DNA of 64,000 nt. Source: Balanoglossus misakiensis (lineage: Eukaryota > Hemichordata). This document shows positions 39,501-48,800 of this stretch, one piece after another. Below the pieces are notes generated by a model. The model was not told the DNA's origin, ran no database searches, and worked only from the letters and a program-made list of their open reading frames with translations. How positions within the stretch are numbered: position 1 is the first letter of the stretch; the number at the start of each line of letters is the position of its first letter. The stretch covers positions 7,192,001 to 7,256,000 of the forward strand of contig CM082584.2 of the NCBI GenBank assembly GCA_040954595.2, in the 5' to 3' direction. The position numbers and the translations under genes were made by a program.

Positions 39501-42500
39501 TGCTGCAACACAAGCATGTAAGCTCATAGCTTCCTCACCACAGTCTGTTGAGAATGGGCACTGACACACAAACATGGTGCAACTCATATAGTAGTACCAT
39601 GTCAAGTAGTGCCATGAGAAATGTTCCGACACAATTTCATTTTATTCCACATTGCCCTGTGATTTTTCGACTGTTATGATTTCATTAAAATACGGCACAA
39701 TTTACTTAATTTATTGAAATTTTCTTCTTCTTTTTCAGACTGATAGGATGAATTCCGTGTGTGCATACTGGAATTACACTGTCAAGTGAGTAGCCACGGC
39801 AATACATCTCTGTACAACCGCAATTCTATGGACTCACAGATTTCTTTCTTTGTTATCTCCCTGTCTGTGATTTCTCTCCCTCCCCCTCTCTCTACTTCCC
39901 TCCCTCCCTCCATCTTTCCATATGTACATCAACATGTACGTTCCTTGAGGAGGTAGTTAACAGTAATTTCAGTGACGATGTTCCATCATGATTTTTGATA
40001 GATCTCGGTCAAACACATTTAGGCCTACATGACAACCTGTGTGACTGCTTCTGTTTTGTTTACTCCACAGTGGCGATGGAGCATGGTCTGACTACGGCTG
40101 TGAGACGGTGGAAAGTAACGAGACTCACACAGTGTGCTCATGCAGCCATCTTACAAATTTTGCCGTTCTTATGGATGTCCACGGTACTGAGGTGAGTACG
40201 AAATAGCATGATTGATTGGTTGGAGAGATAATGCTGAAAAGCAGGGCTCCTTAGCAGGAACTGGAAAGTGTCGAACATGTTTGCTTTGAACATCATCTAC
40301 TGTAAACCAAAGTATCTATTTCTCGTATCTGGAAGTTTATATATGACAGAAATTACTTTTAAGTTTAAACTTTGATTTGCAGTTAATACACAAATTAAAT
40401 ATTGTGATTATATTTCCTACAGCTTCCATGGAGCCATCACTTTACATTGTCCGTCATCACATACGCTGGATTCATGATATCCATCGTCTGTCTGGTTCTC
40501 TGTTTATTTACATTCACATGTTTCAAGTAAGTTCACCTACAATGTTATTAATCACTGCCAACATTTGCTGATGTACAAGTATTAGAGGAGCTGCAATTAA
40601 GATATTTCTCATTTTCAAGCCCTGACTTGTGCCATGTTACAGACCGCAGTATAATGCAATTTATCTTTCGTTGTTTTTTCAGGAATTTACAATCCGACAG
40701 GAATACGATACACAAGAATCTGTGCGTGTGTTTGTTGATTGCTGAGGTTTTGTTCATGGCTGGCATCACACAATACGAGAAAGAGGTAACCTTTCAGTTT
40801 GATTTTCAATAATGTCGAGTTCTATTCATGTACTGTTGGTTGTTTGCTGAAAAAACGAATGTATCTTCTCAGACTATTTAACATGTTCTTAATATTATTG
40901 CTACCCCCTTCTAGTTGGCCTGCACCATACTGGCTGCATTCCTGCACTACTTCTTCCTGGCAGCCTTTGCCTGGATGAGTCTGGAAGGAATCCAGCTCTA
41001 TGTCATGCTGGTGGAAGTCTTCGAGGCCGAACATTCCCGCAGAAAATACTACTATCCGTACGGATATGGTAAGTCAAGTGACATTTGTGAATTTCAAGGA
41101 ACACAGTTCGCAGTCACTCAGTTCAAGTCCCTACAATTTTATCTATGGTCTGTAAATCAGATATGTTTTACGTTTTATAGACATAATATAATCCTATATG
41201 AATTTGATGAGGTGTTTTGATCACGCCTGTGATTTCGTTTCTCTCCAGGTGTACCTGCTATCATTGTTGGCGCGTGTGTTGGAATAGATTATTTCTTCTA
41301 CAACTTTCGTGGATATGGTACCGACAGATAGTAAGTGTCACATTTACTGCTATTTGTCTATGCTCTGTATAAACATACACTAAAATGGTATCAACTGAAG
41401 GAGCTAAATTTTATGAGCTAAATTTTATTTCATGTTAGACCTGGATTCAAATACTTCAATACATGTAACAGGAGATATATTTTTTGGGGTAAGATTATGA
41501 TATGATACCCATCATATTTTATAATCATCTGTTAATCATGCAATTTTTCTTCTCAGTTGTTGGTTGAACACTGAATGGGGATTCATCTGGGCTTTTGTTG
41601 GACCAGTCTGTTTCGTCATCTTGGTAAGAATTTGTAAAAGTTACTGTTTCCTTCCAAATTATCTCAGATAGAAGGCCGTATCATCCATATCTAATATTAA
41701 GCTTGTGAACTCCACCCTTGTTTCTCAATATCAATTTGTATGAGCTGACATTTTGAATTGATTTTATTACAGATCAACATGATCTTTCTGGTCATGGCCG
41801 GTGTAATCATGTGCAGACATACCAGATCGCCAACACACAAAAAGAACGATAAGATTAACAAGCTTAGGTAAGCAAAAACTTTTCATCCAAAGATAATGAA
41901 AAAAAACAACATACTAAATGTCTTTGGAAAAGCATGCGCTGGCTTTCTCAGATGTGCCGTAGTCGTAGACTGTCAACATTTACAAATATTGCATTCCCCT
42001 GGGGGGTCCCTTTGCAAATATTCCATGTCTCTCAGTCACTAGTCCAATCAGGCAACAGAGAAAAACCACAAGCTTCCTCAAGTCTCCAAGAAAATGCTAC
42101 TAAAACTTACAAAGGTCCAGCTTTACTGATGGCCACATCTCTGTACAGAGAAGTGCAGTTGCTAACAGTACCCAGCTTTCCTCTATGGAAATCAGTACTG
42201 TATAATAACAAACTCCATACATCTGTCCTGCCTACAACTGATACCTAACATGCATTCCATTGAAATTCTCATCATTACTAAACTCATGAACTGTACCTTG
42301 CAACAGAAACACTTAATGGGAGTAAGGTCTCTGAAGTTATACATCCTGGTTTCTGAAAACTAACTCTATATCAAACCTTTCCATCATTTCAACCATTTCA
42401 CTCATTGGTGTGTTTACAGTGTATCTCTGCAGGTAGCCGAAATGAACAAACTGACGTAAGCATACGCTTATCTCTGTCCTTAGCTATAATCTCTGTCTCT

Positions 42501-45242
42501 ATTCCTCTGACATCCAAATCACCTCCTGTAGTACACACCTCCTGCATTCTGACCAATTACAGCTGCCCTTCACCATTTCATTATGTTAGTCACCATTGGT
42601 TGTCGCATTCTTGCATGCGGTGGTGCCAGCATCACTTAACCAATCAGCAACATTCTTTCATGGTTATCGTTCAGTGGTAATTCACTCATTCCGTTGCTGT
42701 TAGACAATTATTTATATTGAGACTTTCTTGATGAAAGAACAGTTTGCATCCTGGATAAGTTTTGTTTTCGATCATTTTCTTATAAGTTTCCCTAAAGGTG
42801 AATCATTCTCATCGCATACTGACTATATTCATAGCAGTTCAGTTAAACATATCTCTCTCTACCTGTGCTTTGCGCTACCACACTGTATATCACACATACT
42901 AACTTACCATCGCTTCTCTTTGCTTCGCCTTCCATCTCTACCCCAGTCTTGGGGAGAGTCAACTTCAGGAAGTGTTGTGAGTATCATGCATACTGCATCA
43001 AGTATTAAACTACTTCAAAGTCGTGGCCATGTATAGTTGTCCCAATCCCTGTTGTGTAAAGAATATTTCATAACTTTAAAGTATTGTGTCTTTATATGCG
43101 TGTACCAGTATTTGTCTGGAGTGTGTGGCTTCAAAAAGCTGGCTTATATGCCATTTTTGTTGGAAAATATACTGTTCTCATTTTAGTTTTAATACCAGGT
43201 CAAATTCATTCTGATCACACACCAGTGTTAGCACCATACCAATGCAAGATTGAACGACAACAATTTTCCACTGTCCTCACCGATGTTATTCTCTGTTTTG
43301 ATTCTGACAGGGCATGGCTGAAAGGAGCATGTGTGTTGCTGTGTCTCCTCGGAATAACCTGGGTGTTTGGAATCATGTACATCAACGATGAAACCTTAGT
43401 TCTGGCTTACCTCTTCACCATCTTCAATTCCCTTCAAGGCTTCTTCATATTCGTCTTCCATTGTTTGATGAACGAAAAGGTAAGATTTCCACACTCTTGT
43501 TTTAATAATCAGCAAAACATCCTTGGGATGGTTATTTTAGAATGCTTTTCCTGAGTGAGCAATTTTCAATGAAGTGAAGAAAATTACTGTCATTCTTGAA
43601 GGAAAAGTGCAACAAACTTTCCCTTCCAAAACAGTAAATAAAGTTGTGGCCCCTGTTATTCATTCATGATTTGACAGAAATCAAAGAATGAAAGATTTAG
43701 ATTGTATCTTCAGAGTGTGCAGATCACATGCATTTCAAAGCAGTGCCTATTTGTACACAGTCACTGAAGAAAATTGTTTGCTGGTACAGTTTATCTGTTC
43801 TGCAATCCATAAGTATTCAGTGTTGTGCAGAACGACTTTGGGGGAAAGATACTTACAAGCAGCGCTTGGAACATCACGTTTGACATCTTGGATTCTTCCT
43901 GTTGTCCAGGTAACCAAAGAATACAAGAGATGCGTGCGGCAGAGCAGTTGCTGTCCAGACTGCATACGAGACCAATATGTCAGTGTCAGCATGTCCAACA
44001 ACCAGGGCTCCAGATCAAGTGCTTCCTCCAAGGTAAAATTACAATATCCAACTCATGTAGATGTGTCACCCTAAATGTTAATTATAATGGGAGAAAATTC
44101 ACCTGGCTTTTCAGTGGTAGTTAGGCCTCTCTGCCCTCTACAGCGAGTGTTTTTACTTTTACAAAACTGAAGGCTCTGTGTACATATTTGACGGTATGTT
44201 TTAGAACTCTGAGGGCGCTGTTAAGAGGTGAGGGCGCTGTCTATTCCTTTTCTAGGAATACACAGGTGTTGGAAATAATATGCAAATTTGAGTCAAAAAT
44301 TTTAGGAGCGATGTTAATAGTGTTTTTTCCCCTCTTTCCTTTTGTAGAAACTTCGCGACATGTGGAACGTACAGTCTGTCAGTACAGCCTCCACTGTGAC
44401 TGATAAGAGATTGTCTGTTTCATCAACAGGAAAGAATAACCGTGAGTATAGTTTATGTTCAGTTCAATTTATTTTTGTAGAAAAAAAGTTTTCTCACTTA
44501 ATTCGTTACTGGAAGTGTACTGTACAAGAAATAAGAATTTTTCACAGTGCACATGATGCCTGTTATTCCTCTCAATACTTTTATTTTCTTCCCTGTTGCA
44601 GTTGATCCAAACATGAAGTATATTCCAGTACAGCGAGAACCGGATGCATTTGACGAACTGGACGAAATAAACCGGACGCAGTCAGCGGCGTCGCTAGAGA
44701 AGATCAGGCTGACCTCGTTCGAGGACAGGGCAGAGCACGACTCGGGCTACGAGACGCTGCAGAACAAGAGAAACCAGGCCAAGAACGGAGGAGAGTCGCC
44801 GGACAGCGATTCCAGGGACAAGTCGCGGAGTGACCCCCAGCTGCCGTTTTTGGCGGAGACGTCGGACGGCGGCGGTCAGCGGTACCGCTCTGACAGCCAG
44901 AAGGGACTGATTCGAAACGAGGAGGTGCCGGAGGCGGGGGGACGGTCGTCCGCGTACTTCCGGAGCATGCCGAACTTGCCGGTGTACTCGCCGAGCGCGG
45001 CCAGTCGGGACCCAGAAGAGGAGGTGGTGGTGCAGACGGCGAAACCGCTCAACAAAAGCATGCCCAATCTCCTGGACAGAAGCAGGAGTTTTCTGGTCGT
45101 AACGGGACTCCCGGCGGGAAGCGGCGACTATGTCATAAGCCGACCCCTGACGATTCAGCGGGGCAGGACTAGTTCGGAAAACGAGGTCAAATTCGCCAAC
45201 ATAGTGAGAGTGAATTCAGAGGATCACGAGACGTTTGTGTGA
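30481..45242 (+). CDS. ADGRL: latrophilin-type adhesion G-protein-coupled receptor (complete, 24 default coding exons)
   Basis: This is a cell-surface receptor of the latrophilin family, which in other animals binds teneurin and other adhesion ligands at synapses and cell contacts. Joining the exons below, with every phase matching, gives 3,633 bases and 1,210 residues. The order is: signal peptide 1-20; SUEL lectin about 46-133; EGF about 140-175; Ser/Thr/Pro stalk 176-300; HormR 303-367; GAIN about 368-665 with GPS cleavage predicted at Leu654-Thr655; 7TM about 672-925; cytoplasmic tail to 1210, ending ETFV. The SUEL, HormR and 7TM sequences match latrophilins rather than other adhesion GPCR subfamilies. 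The EGF between lectin and HormR is absent from vertebrate latrophilins, and no olfactomedin domain is present. Upstream non-coding exons are implied by an acceptor three bases before the ATG. Predicted optional exons are listed separately. Confidence 0.93.
31915..32149 (+). CDS. ADGRL: latrophilin exon 2: first half of the SUEL lectin domain
   Basis: Residues 21-98 include [12 protein letters not shown] and the family signature ANYGR, followed by [13 protein letters not shown], which parallels the vertebrate latrophilin SUEL domain. The exon ends two bases into an arginine codon at a GTATGT donor. The downstream partner must start at phase 2; both alternative second halves do. Confidence 0.93.
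33271..33301 (+). promoter_or_regulatory. two UGCAUG (RBFOX-type) motifs upstream of exon 3a
   Basis: TGCATG occurs at 33271-33276 and 33296-33301, within 56 bases before the exon 3a acceptor. In animals RBFOX proteins bind this word, and binding upstream of an exon usually represses it. Their role here is inferred. Confidence 0.45.
33327..33442 (+). CDS. ADGRL: latrophilin exon 3a: second half of SUEL lectin, alternative A
   Basis: It encodes [19 protein letters not shown], then [16 protein letters not shown], closing the lectin fold with four cysteines. It is 116 bases, enters at phase 2, leaves at phase 1 and has a GTAAGT donor. The acceptor (cacacgtag) has a poor pyrimidine tract. Two TGCATG motifs lie upstream at 33271-33276 and 33296-33301. 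Confidence 0.92.
33865..33990 (+). promoter_or_regulatory. long pyrimidine-rich tract before exon 3b
   Basis: Over 100 bases dominated by T and C (including runs such as cttcttttttttccttc) precede exon 3b. Its acceptor, catag, lies after a GTGGTGGTG spacer. Long CU-rich tracts of this kind are typical PTB-family binding regions near regulated exons; that role is inferred. Confidence 0.45.
34009..34121 (+). CDS. ADGRL: latrophilin exon 3b: second half of SUEL lectin, alternative B (predicted mutually exclusive exon)
   Basis: In the phase set by exon 2, this segment encodes [19 protein letters not shown], then [19 protein letters not shown]. It aligns without gaps to exon 3a over 34 residues: CNG, the second cysteine, DPC, T-KY-EV and the last cysteine are identical (13 of 34), and many others are conservative. 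It has an AG acceptor at 34007-34008, a GTAAGT donor at 34122, length 113, entry phase 2 and exit phase 1, exactly as exon 3a. Using both exons, or neither, creates a stop in the EGF exon. The frame of this exon is interrupted outside its splice sites, so ORF scans miss it. Confidence 0.82.
34132..34370. mobile_element. TTAA-flanked mini-transposon, family C, in the intron after exon 3b
   Basis: The left end ttaaagggacaaagctgcc and the complement of the right end, ttaaaggggcactgctacc, match at 18 of the first 22 positions. Similarity continues for about 40 bases. It starts 10 bases after the exon 3b donor. Non-coding. Confidence 0.65.
34791..34904 (+). CDS. ADGRL: latrophilin exon 4: EGF-like domain
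   Basis: The exon encodes one complete EGF module with six cysteines: [15 protein letters not shown], then the YICLC and GYTGIHC parts. It is 114 bases with phase 1 at both ends, the classic exon-shuffling form, so it can be skipped or gained without changing frame. Vertebrate latrophilins lack it at this place. Confidence 0.92.
35259..35465 (+). CDS. ADGRL: latrophilin exon 5: Ser/Thr/Pro-rich stalk
   Basis: It encodes [20 protein letters not shown] followed by more Thr/Ser/Pro-rich sequence, a mucin-like linker likely to be O-glycosylated. 207 bases, phase 1 at both ends, with a ttttcag acceptor and GTAAGT donor. Confidence 0.85.
36909..37016 (+). CDS. ADGRL: latrophilin exon 6: stalk continuation
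   Basis: It encodes [20 protein letters not shown] and then a His/Gln/Lys-containing segment. 108 bases, phase 1-1. Like exons 4 and 5 it is a removable cassette. Confidence 0.8.
37311..37463 (+). CDS. ADGRL: latrophilin exon 7: end of stalk and first half of HormR domain
   Basis: After a short Thr-rich part, the exon carries [20 protein letters not shown] and [10 protein letters not shown]. The Cys/Trp pattern of a hormone-receptor (HormR) domain is visible. Phase 1-1, 153 bases. Confidence 0.9.
37591..37697 (+). CDS. ADGRL: latrophilin exon 8: second half of HormR domain
   Basis: [19 protein letters not shown] and [15 protein letters not shown] complete the HormR module with its remaining cysteines and tryptophans. 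It exits at phase 0 with GTAAGT. Confidence 0.92.
37989..38189 (+). CDS. ADGRL: latrophilin exon 9: GAIN domain, helical subdomain A start
   Basis: It encodes a largely helical segment beginning [20 protein letters not shown], with a TNST glycosylation sequon. Phase 0-0, 201 bases. Its position between HormR and the GAIN core fits latrophilin GAIN subdomain A. Confidence 0.88.
38255..38350. repeat. imperfect tandem duplication (about 48-base unit)
   Basis: Two adjacent units each begin aatcttattgg and run to a gttagg end. They lie in the intron between exons 9 and 10, with a third partial copy of the end just before. Confidence 0.6.
38478..38661 (+). CDS. ADGRL: latrophilin exon 10: GAIN subdomain A
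   Basis: It includes [20 protein letters not shown], then a helical Glu/Gln-rich part ending ENI. Phase 0 in and 1 out, with tttttttcag acceptor and GTGAGT donor. Confidence 0.88.
39037..39189 (+). CDS. ADGRL: latrophilin exon 11: GAIN
   Basis: It encodes [20 protein letters not shown] and an Asn/Ser-rich loop before [14 protein letters not shown]. Phase 1-1, 153 bases. Confidence 0.86.
39324..39517 (+). CDS. ADGRL: latrophilin exon 12: GAIN subdomain B
   Basis: The core strands read [14 protein letters not shown] and [15 protein letters not shown], which align with the YNN and VISASIN segments of latrophilin GAIN domains. NNNST and NAT are glycosylation sequons. It exits at phase 0. Confidence 0.92.
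39739..39785 (+). CDS. ADGRL: latrophilin exon 13: GAIN, just before GPS
   Basis: A short exon encoding [15 protein letters not shown]. The C-x-x-W motif is the first GPS cysteine/tryptophan pair. Phase 0 in and 2 out; GTGAGT donor. Confidence 0.9.
40071..40191 (+). CDS. ADGRL: latrophilin exon 14: GPS autoproteolysis site
   Basis: It encodes [11 protein letters not shown] and [13 protein letters not shown]. The His-Leu-Thr triad (HL|T) is intact, so self-cleavage between Leu654 and Thr655 (40152/40153) is predicted. The new N-terminus TNFAVLM is the tethered agonist. Both GPS cysteine pairs are present. Confidence 0.95.
40423..40526 (+). CDS. ADGRL: latrophilin exon 15: TM1
   Basis: The hydrophobic helix [20 protein letters not shown] is followed by the cytosolic CFK. 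It exits at phase 2. Confidence 0.94.
40683..40785 (+). CDS. ADGRL: latrophilin exon 16: ICL1 and TM2
   Basis: [20 protein letters not shown] is almost identical to the vertebrate latrophilin ICL1/TM2 sequence. Confidence 0.95.
40915..41068 (+). CDS. ADGRL: latrophilin exon 17: TM3 and ICL2
   Basis: [20 protein letters not shown] and [19 protein letters not shown] carry the conserved extracellular cysteine at the start of TM3 and the latrophilin EG-QLY-MLVEVFE block. Confidence 0.95.
41249..41330 (+). CDS. ADGRL: latrophilin exon 18: TM4
   Basis: [19 protein letters not shown] corresponds to the vertebrate GYGxPALIVxxSxxxDY segment. Phase 1 in and 2 out. Confidence 0.93.
41557..41623 (+). 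CDS. ADGRL: latrophilin exon 19: ECL2 and TM5 start
   Basis: [19 protein letters not shown] has the conserved ECL2 Cys-Trp-Leu; its cysteine pairs with the TM3 cysteine in this receptor class. Confidence 0.94.
41773..41867 (+). CDS. ADGRL: latrophilin exon 20: TM5 end and ICL3 start
   Basis: [20 protein letters not shown] leads into a basic ICL3 with KKNDKINKL. It ends two bases into a codon, so it joins directly to exon 21 (AGG, Arg) or to the phase 2-2 microexons described next. Confidence 0.93.
42420..42455 (+). CDS. ADGRL: predicted ICL3 microexon m1 (36 nt)
   Basis: A segment between a tgtttacag acceptor and a GTAAGC donor is exactly 36 bases, phase 2 at both ends. It reads [12 protein letters not shown] when joined to exon 20. 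It would insert 12 residues in intracellular loop 3 without altering the frame. A TGCATG word lies 157 bases downstream (42612-42617). An alternative internal acceptor at 42432 would meet a TAG at once, so only the 36-base form is coding. Confidence 0.5.
42947..42976 (+). CDS. ADGRL: predicted ICL3 microexon m2 (30 nt)
   Basis: Thirty bases, phase 2-2, between a strong pyrimidine tract with a ctaccccag acceptor and a consensus GTGAGT donor. It encodes [11 protein letters not shown] across the junction, adding 10 residues to ICL3 and replacing Arg by Ser and Leu at the borders. It can be used alone or with m1, always in frame. Confidence 0.55.
43311..43479 (+). CDS. ADGRL: latrophilin exon 21: TM6, ECL3 and TM7
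   Basis: [18 protein letters not shown] (TM6) and [20 protein letters not shown] (TM7) are strongly conserved latrophilin helices. It exits at phase 0. Confidence 0.95.
43910..44032 (+). CDS. ADGRL: latrophilin exon 22: membrane-proximal tail
   Basis: [18 protein letters not shown] is the helix 8 and cysteine cluster region, likely palmitoylated, as in the vertebrate KEYxKCLRxxxCC block. A Ser-rich part follows. Phase 0-0. Confidence 0.92.
44348..44441 (+). CDS. ADGRL: latrophilin exon 23: cytoplasmic tail
   Basis: It encodes [20 protein letters not shown] and a Ser-rich end. RDMWN resembles the RRMWND motif of vertebrate latrophilin tails. Phase 0 in and 1 out. Confidence 0.9.
44602..45242 (+). 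CDS. ADGRL: latrophilin exon 24: cytoplasmic tail, PDZ ligand and stop
   Basis: A 641-base GC-rich last exon encodes an acidic/Ser-rich disordered tail with two copies of a SMPNL motif (in [10 protein letters not shown] and [10 protein letters not shown]) and ends EDHETFV. The terminal T-x-V is a class I PDZ ligand, comparable to VTSL in vertebrate latrophilins, which bind SHANK-type scaffolds. The stop is TGA at 45240-45242. Confidence 0.92.
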
Positions 45243-45312
45243 GACGGCGGTTTCGTCTTGTAGAGACAGTCAAAGCGACTGAAGATGTAAATCCAGAAAC
45301 AGCTCAGTCAGC

Positions 45313-45399
45313 TTAACCCTTTCACCCCTATTTCTCTGTATAGCGGTCCAACTTCCCCATAGAGGACAATGGACCAAACCATGGCGGTGAAAGGGTTAA
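45313..45399 (-). mobile_element. TTAA-flanked mini-transposon, family A, copy 2
   Basis: Perfect 14-base terminal inverted repeats (ttaaccctttcacc and complement) enclose 87 bases in total. The reverse complement matches the copy at 3839-3933 in its first 30 bases and in the AAGTTGGACC block. It lies 70 bases after the latrophilin stop, so it should be part of the 3' UTR. Confidence 0.75.
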
Positions 45400-45823
45400 C
45401 CCTCCCCTACCCCATTTGAATGCAAAGTGGTTCAGGCTTATTATTTGTATATAGAAATTTCGGTTTATTCTATAACAAATGGGGGCAGGGGATGCGACGA
45501 ACATATTTTTTACTGCAATTTTTTGAATTTTTGTTGAATCTTTGGTGCTCCTGTTACCAAAACCGTAACAGCAATTCTGATAGTTTTTTTTTTTTTAAAC
45601 AGTTGTATTTGATGTGAATTTTATTTTACTTTCAAAACCACACTGTCAGATATAACTTGCCCCTTTTTTTTAGCTCGTTCTGACAATTTTTACATTTTGT
45701 GAAAAACAAACATACAGGGTGTGCTAATTTTATTTTGTTTCCTTTTTTTGTATCCAGTTTGACTTATTTTTAGTCTTTTTCATCACATTCTACAAGTATT
45801 CACTGCTCATTTAATACCAACAC

Positions 45824-45829
45824 AATAAA
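45824..45829 (+). terminator. candidate polyadenylation signal of the latrophilin
   Basis: AATAAA lies 582 bases after the stop, followed by a T-rich area. Later signals are also possible. Confidence 0.4.
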
Positions 45830-48800
45830 CTTAAGTTTTCGTGGCACCTGTTTAAAGTATACACATATATTTAATGATATTTTTCCAACCATCAAATTAT
45901 GAAATTTAGCACTTGAAAGTACAAACAGTGGCTTCTGTTTCGTTGTAGTGAAATGGTCAACACTTTTTTGTCGTAATTGTAGTTGATTGGAAGTTCCTGT
46001 TACATCATTAGAAACACTGCAGACTATAGATATATTAATTATAAATTCTCAGAATATGTTTTGTTTTCAAGTTTTCTTCACATCATCATCACTGTACATT
46101 TTGGCCCAGTTCAGGTTGTTTCACTGTTGACAACGAGATTCAGATAATCCTTAGATTAGCTTAAAGATCAAACATTTGAAAATAATGATCAAGTTCAGGA
46201 TATTTTCAGAATCAGATTTGTAGATGCCACAATTCATGCTAGTTTAAATCAAAATCGAAATCTAGGTGTTGTAACTGTGAAGATGTAAAATTAGACATGA
46301 ACATGATTTTGCATAATATGCATAAAATTCTCAGCAGAGGCCAGTTGAATTAATGTTACCAGCTAGGTCAAGTTGGCAGATCAGCTTGCAGTGACTAGAT
46401 TAGAACAAAGTTAGAGATTTTGTCAAGATGATATTATTTCTCTAGACTATAGCAATGTAAAGTTCACTACCTGGGTCAGGACAAAGTTCAGACTCTAGGT
46501 CAGTAGGATAGGTTAAGCTGTAAGCCAGTGTTATTACTTTTCAAGAATTCCATTGCTGCCATGTGTATATTCTTTAGTTCTGCCTTTTTTGGATATTTTT
46601 GATCATGCGATACTGACAATCACTTGTACCCACTCAAAGACCTTATGGCTTCACTGTGGGCACAAACACTTTTAATATCAATCTGTCCATTCTAGCCCTC
46701 CTATACCAGCATTAACTGTCTTACGCCAAAGGTCATTGAAATAGTAGTACTACACACAACGGCAGAACCAGATTGTATTTTTCGCTAAATCTACAGATTT
46801 CTTGAATCCATGAAAAGGGGTGTGTGACATTCTTTGGTGTGGACCACTGGCTAGAAATGTGAAAATTAAGAAGAAAAAATATAGAAAATATCACTACAGT
46901 CTTCCAGGGCATATTAGCTTTTAATTGTTCAGTGGATGTATGACACAAATCAGCGTTGCCATTTTGCATGCATAATTAATCCACCATGCACATTAAGTAG
47001 TCAGTGTGTTTAGGACCACAAAACTGCCTTCACATTGTCAAAAAGATATAAAATGTGATTTGAAAAAAATGAATTTGAATGTTGATTGAGTTTGCCTGCC
47101 ATTTGTAGTGATAATGCTGTGGTCACCAGGCACTTGTAGGGAGCCATTTTGGACAGAGGCTCATGGGATAGCTGCAGAGAGCTAATATACATATTACTAG
47201 CAATTTCAGCAATATATGCCTAAGGTTGCAAGATTTGCAACAGTTTGTAGACTAGGTGATATCTGTAAATTAAGAAATTTTGATGTAAATTTGATAATAA
47301 TTGTACATTTTTGATCAAGCATTTTGTCTTTGATTTTGGTTTGAAATACTTCACGTCCTCGTGTCAAACACTCGGACATATTTTGAAGAACATCAGAAAT
47401 CAGTAAGTTTTAAGTTCAAACAGATTTGAGGAAAAGATAAGGCACTTGGCCAGTTTCACATGAAATTTCAGGACAGCTGGTCGCCATTTTGTGAATAATA
47501 TAGAGATATTTAAATGACCTTTGGAGAGATTAGGTTTATCAGTATTTTGGTTGTTTCTTTGCCGTCAACATGCTAAAAGTTGACGAGATGTAAATATGAA
47601 GAGGTAAAACTTTGGGATGGCTTTGCAAATTACGGAATTGAGAATGTTGGCAATCCAGCATCAGAGGCCATGTCATGATTTCCAGAGTTGGTGACACCAC
47701 AGGCTGACTTTATAGCTATAGAAATTCAGAGTTAGATTCTGTGCTTTCTACATGATGCAACAGGTGAACTTAAACATTTGTGTGACTGTATACATGAAAT
47801 CTTGACATTTAAAATGTACATTGTATCTTGTAACGTGAAGTAGTGTTAAAAATCATTTGTTCAACACAAAATGTACGTGAGCCATATTTGATCAAAACCA
47901 TGAAACTTTTTTTCTGAAATTCAAAGTTGCAACCAAAGTTTATGTATGTATTATTAAACCGAAAGGTCCACCTATAGCTATTCTTTATGCATAGTGACCT
48001 GTAGTACACTTATTTTTGTAAATCATGGTGAAATACTTTTCTTGTTGTTCATACTCTGCATTACATGTACTTTACTACTGCAAGCATTAAAATGTATTGT
48101 TTTATTTTAATCTCAGTGTCATTCCTCTTGTAGTCCTGACTTTGTTTCCTTAAAAAGTACAGTGCCCTCACAATTTATGTTTGCCAAACTTTCGTTTCTT
48201 TGTAATTCTGCTTTGTGTCACAGACGCCTGAGCAAACAGAGCAGTATATCGAAATAGCCCATAGAAACCTTGTTAACCCCTCTTCATCATACCAAAATTT
48301 GAGAGATGAAGTTGGAAACAAATTCAGCCACTTTGCTTTCATAAATTTATTCAACATCCTACGGAAGAACAAATAAACTGTTGGTACCAAAAAACAAAAG
48401 ACTTGGAGAGATAATCTAGGACTACATTGCACAACATAAAAAATACAGCATTTGCTGAATTTCACATAACATATACAAAACATCACAAGCAGTTCAGTGA
48501 AGTGCCAAAAAAAGATTTGAAGTTTTCTAGGGTGTGTTCTGGGACTATGGTGTATGCCCATGAAAACCAATTGAACTATCCATGAAAAGTAACGTTTGAC
48601 ATGAAGTGCTGCAAGAAGGCTAGTGAAATCTTGAAACATTGAGAAAATCATTGGATTCTTCAGATCCTTTAACACAAACCGAAAAACCTTGAATAATGAA
48701 TAAACAGCAAAAAAAAAATTTCTGAAGTTGAAAATATTTTTCATAAACAAAGGCACTGTGACTGGAACTTTCACTTGTAGTCACACGACAAACTTTGACT

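Noticed and set aside
42433-42455. Shorter form of microexon m1 using the ctgcag acceptor
   Set aside because: It puts a TAG directly after the junction.
42405-43036. Long plus-strand frames in the ICL3 intron
   Set aside because: They overlap splice sites and have no homology; only the two microexons fit the receptor phases.
44217-44239. Possible 23-base microexon between latrophilin exons 22 and 23 (acceptor gttttag, donor GTGAGG)
   Set aside because: Its length is not a multiple of three, so it would truncate the tail soon after; the repeated gagggcgctgt word explains the resemblance.
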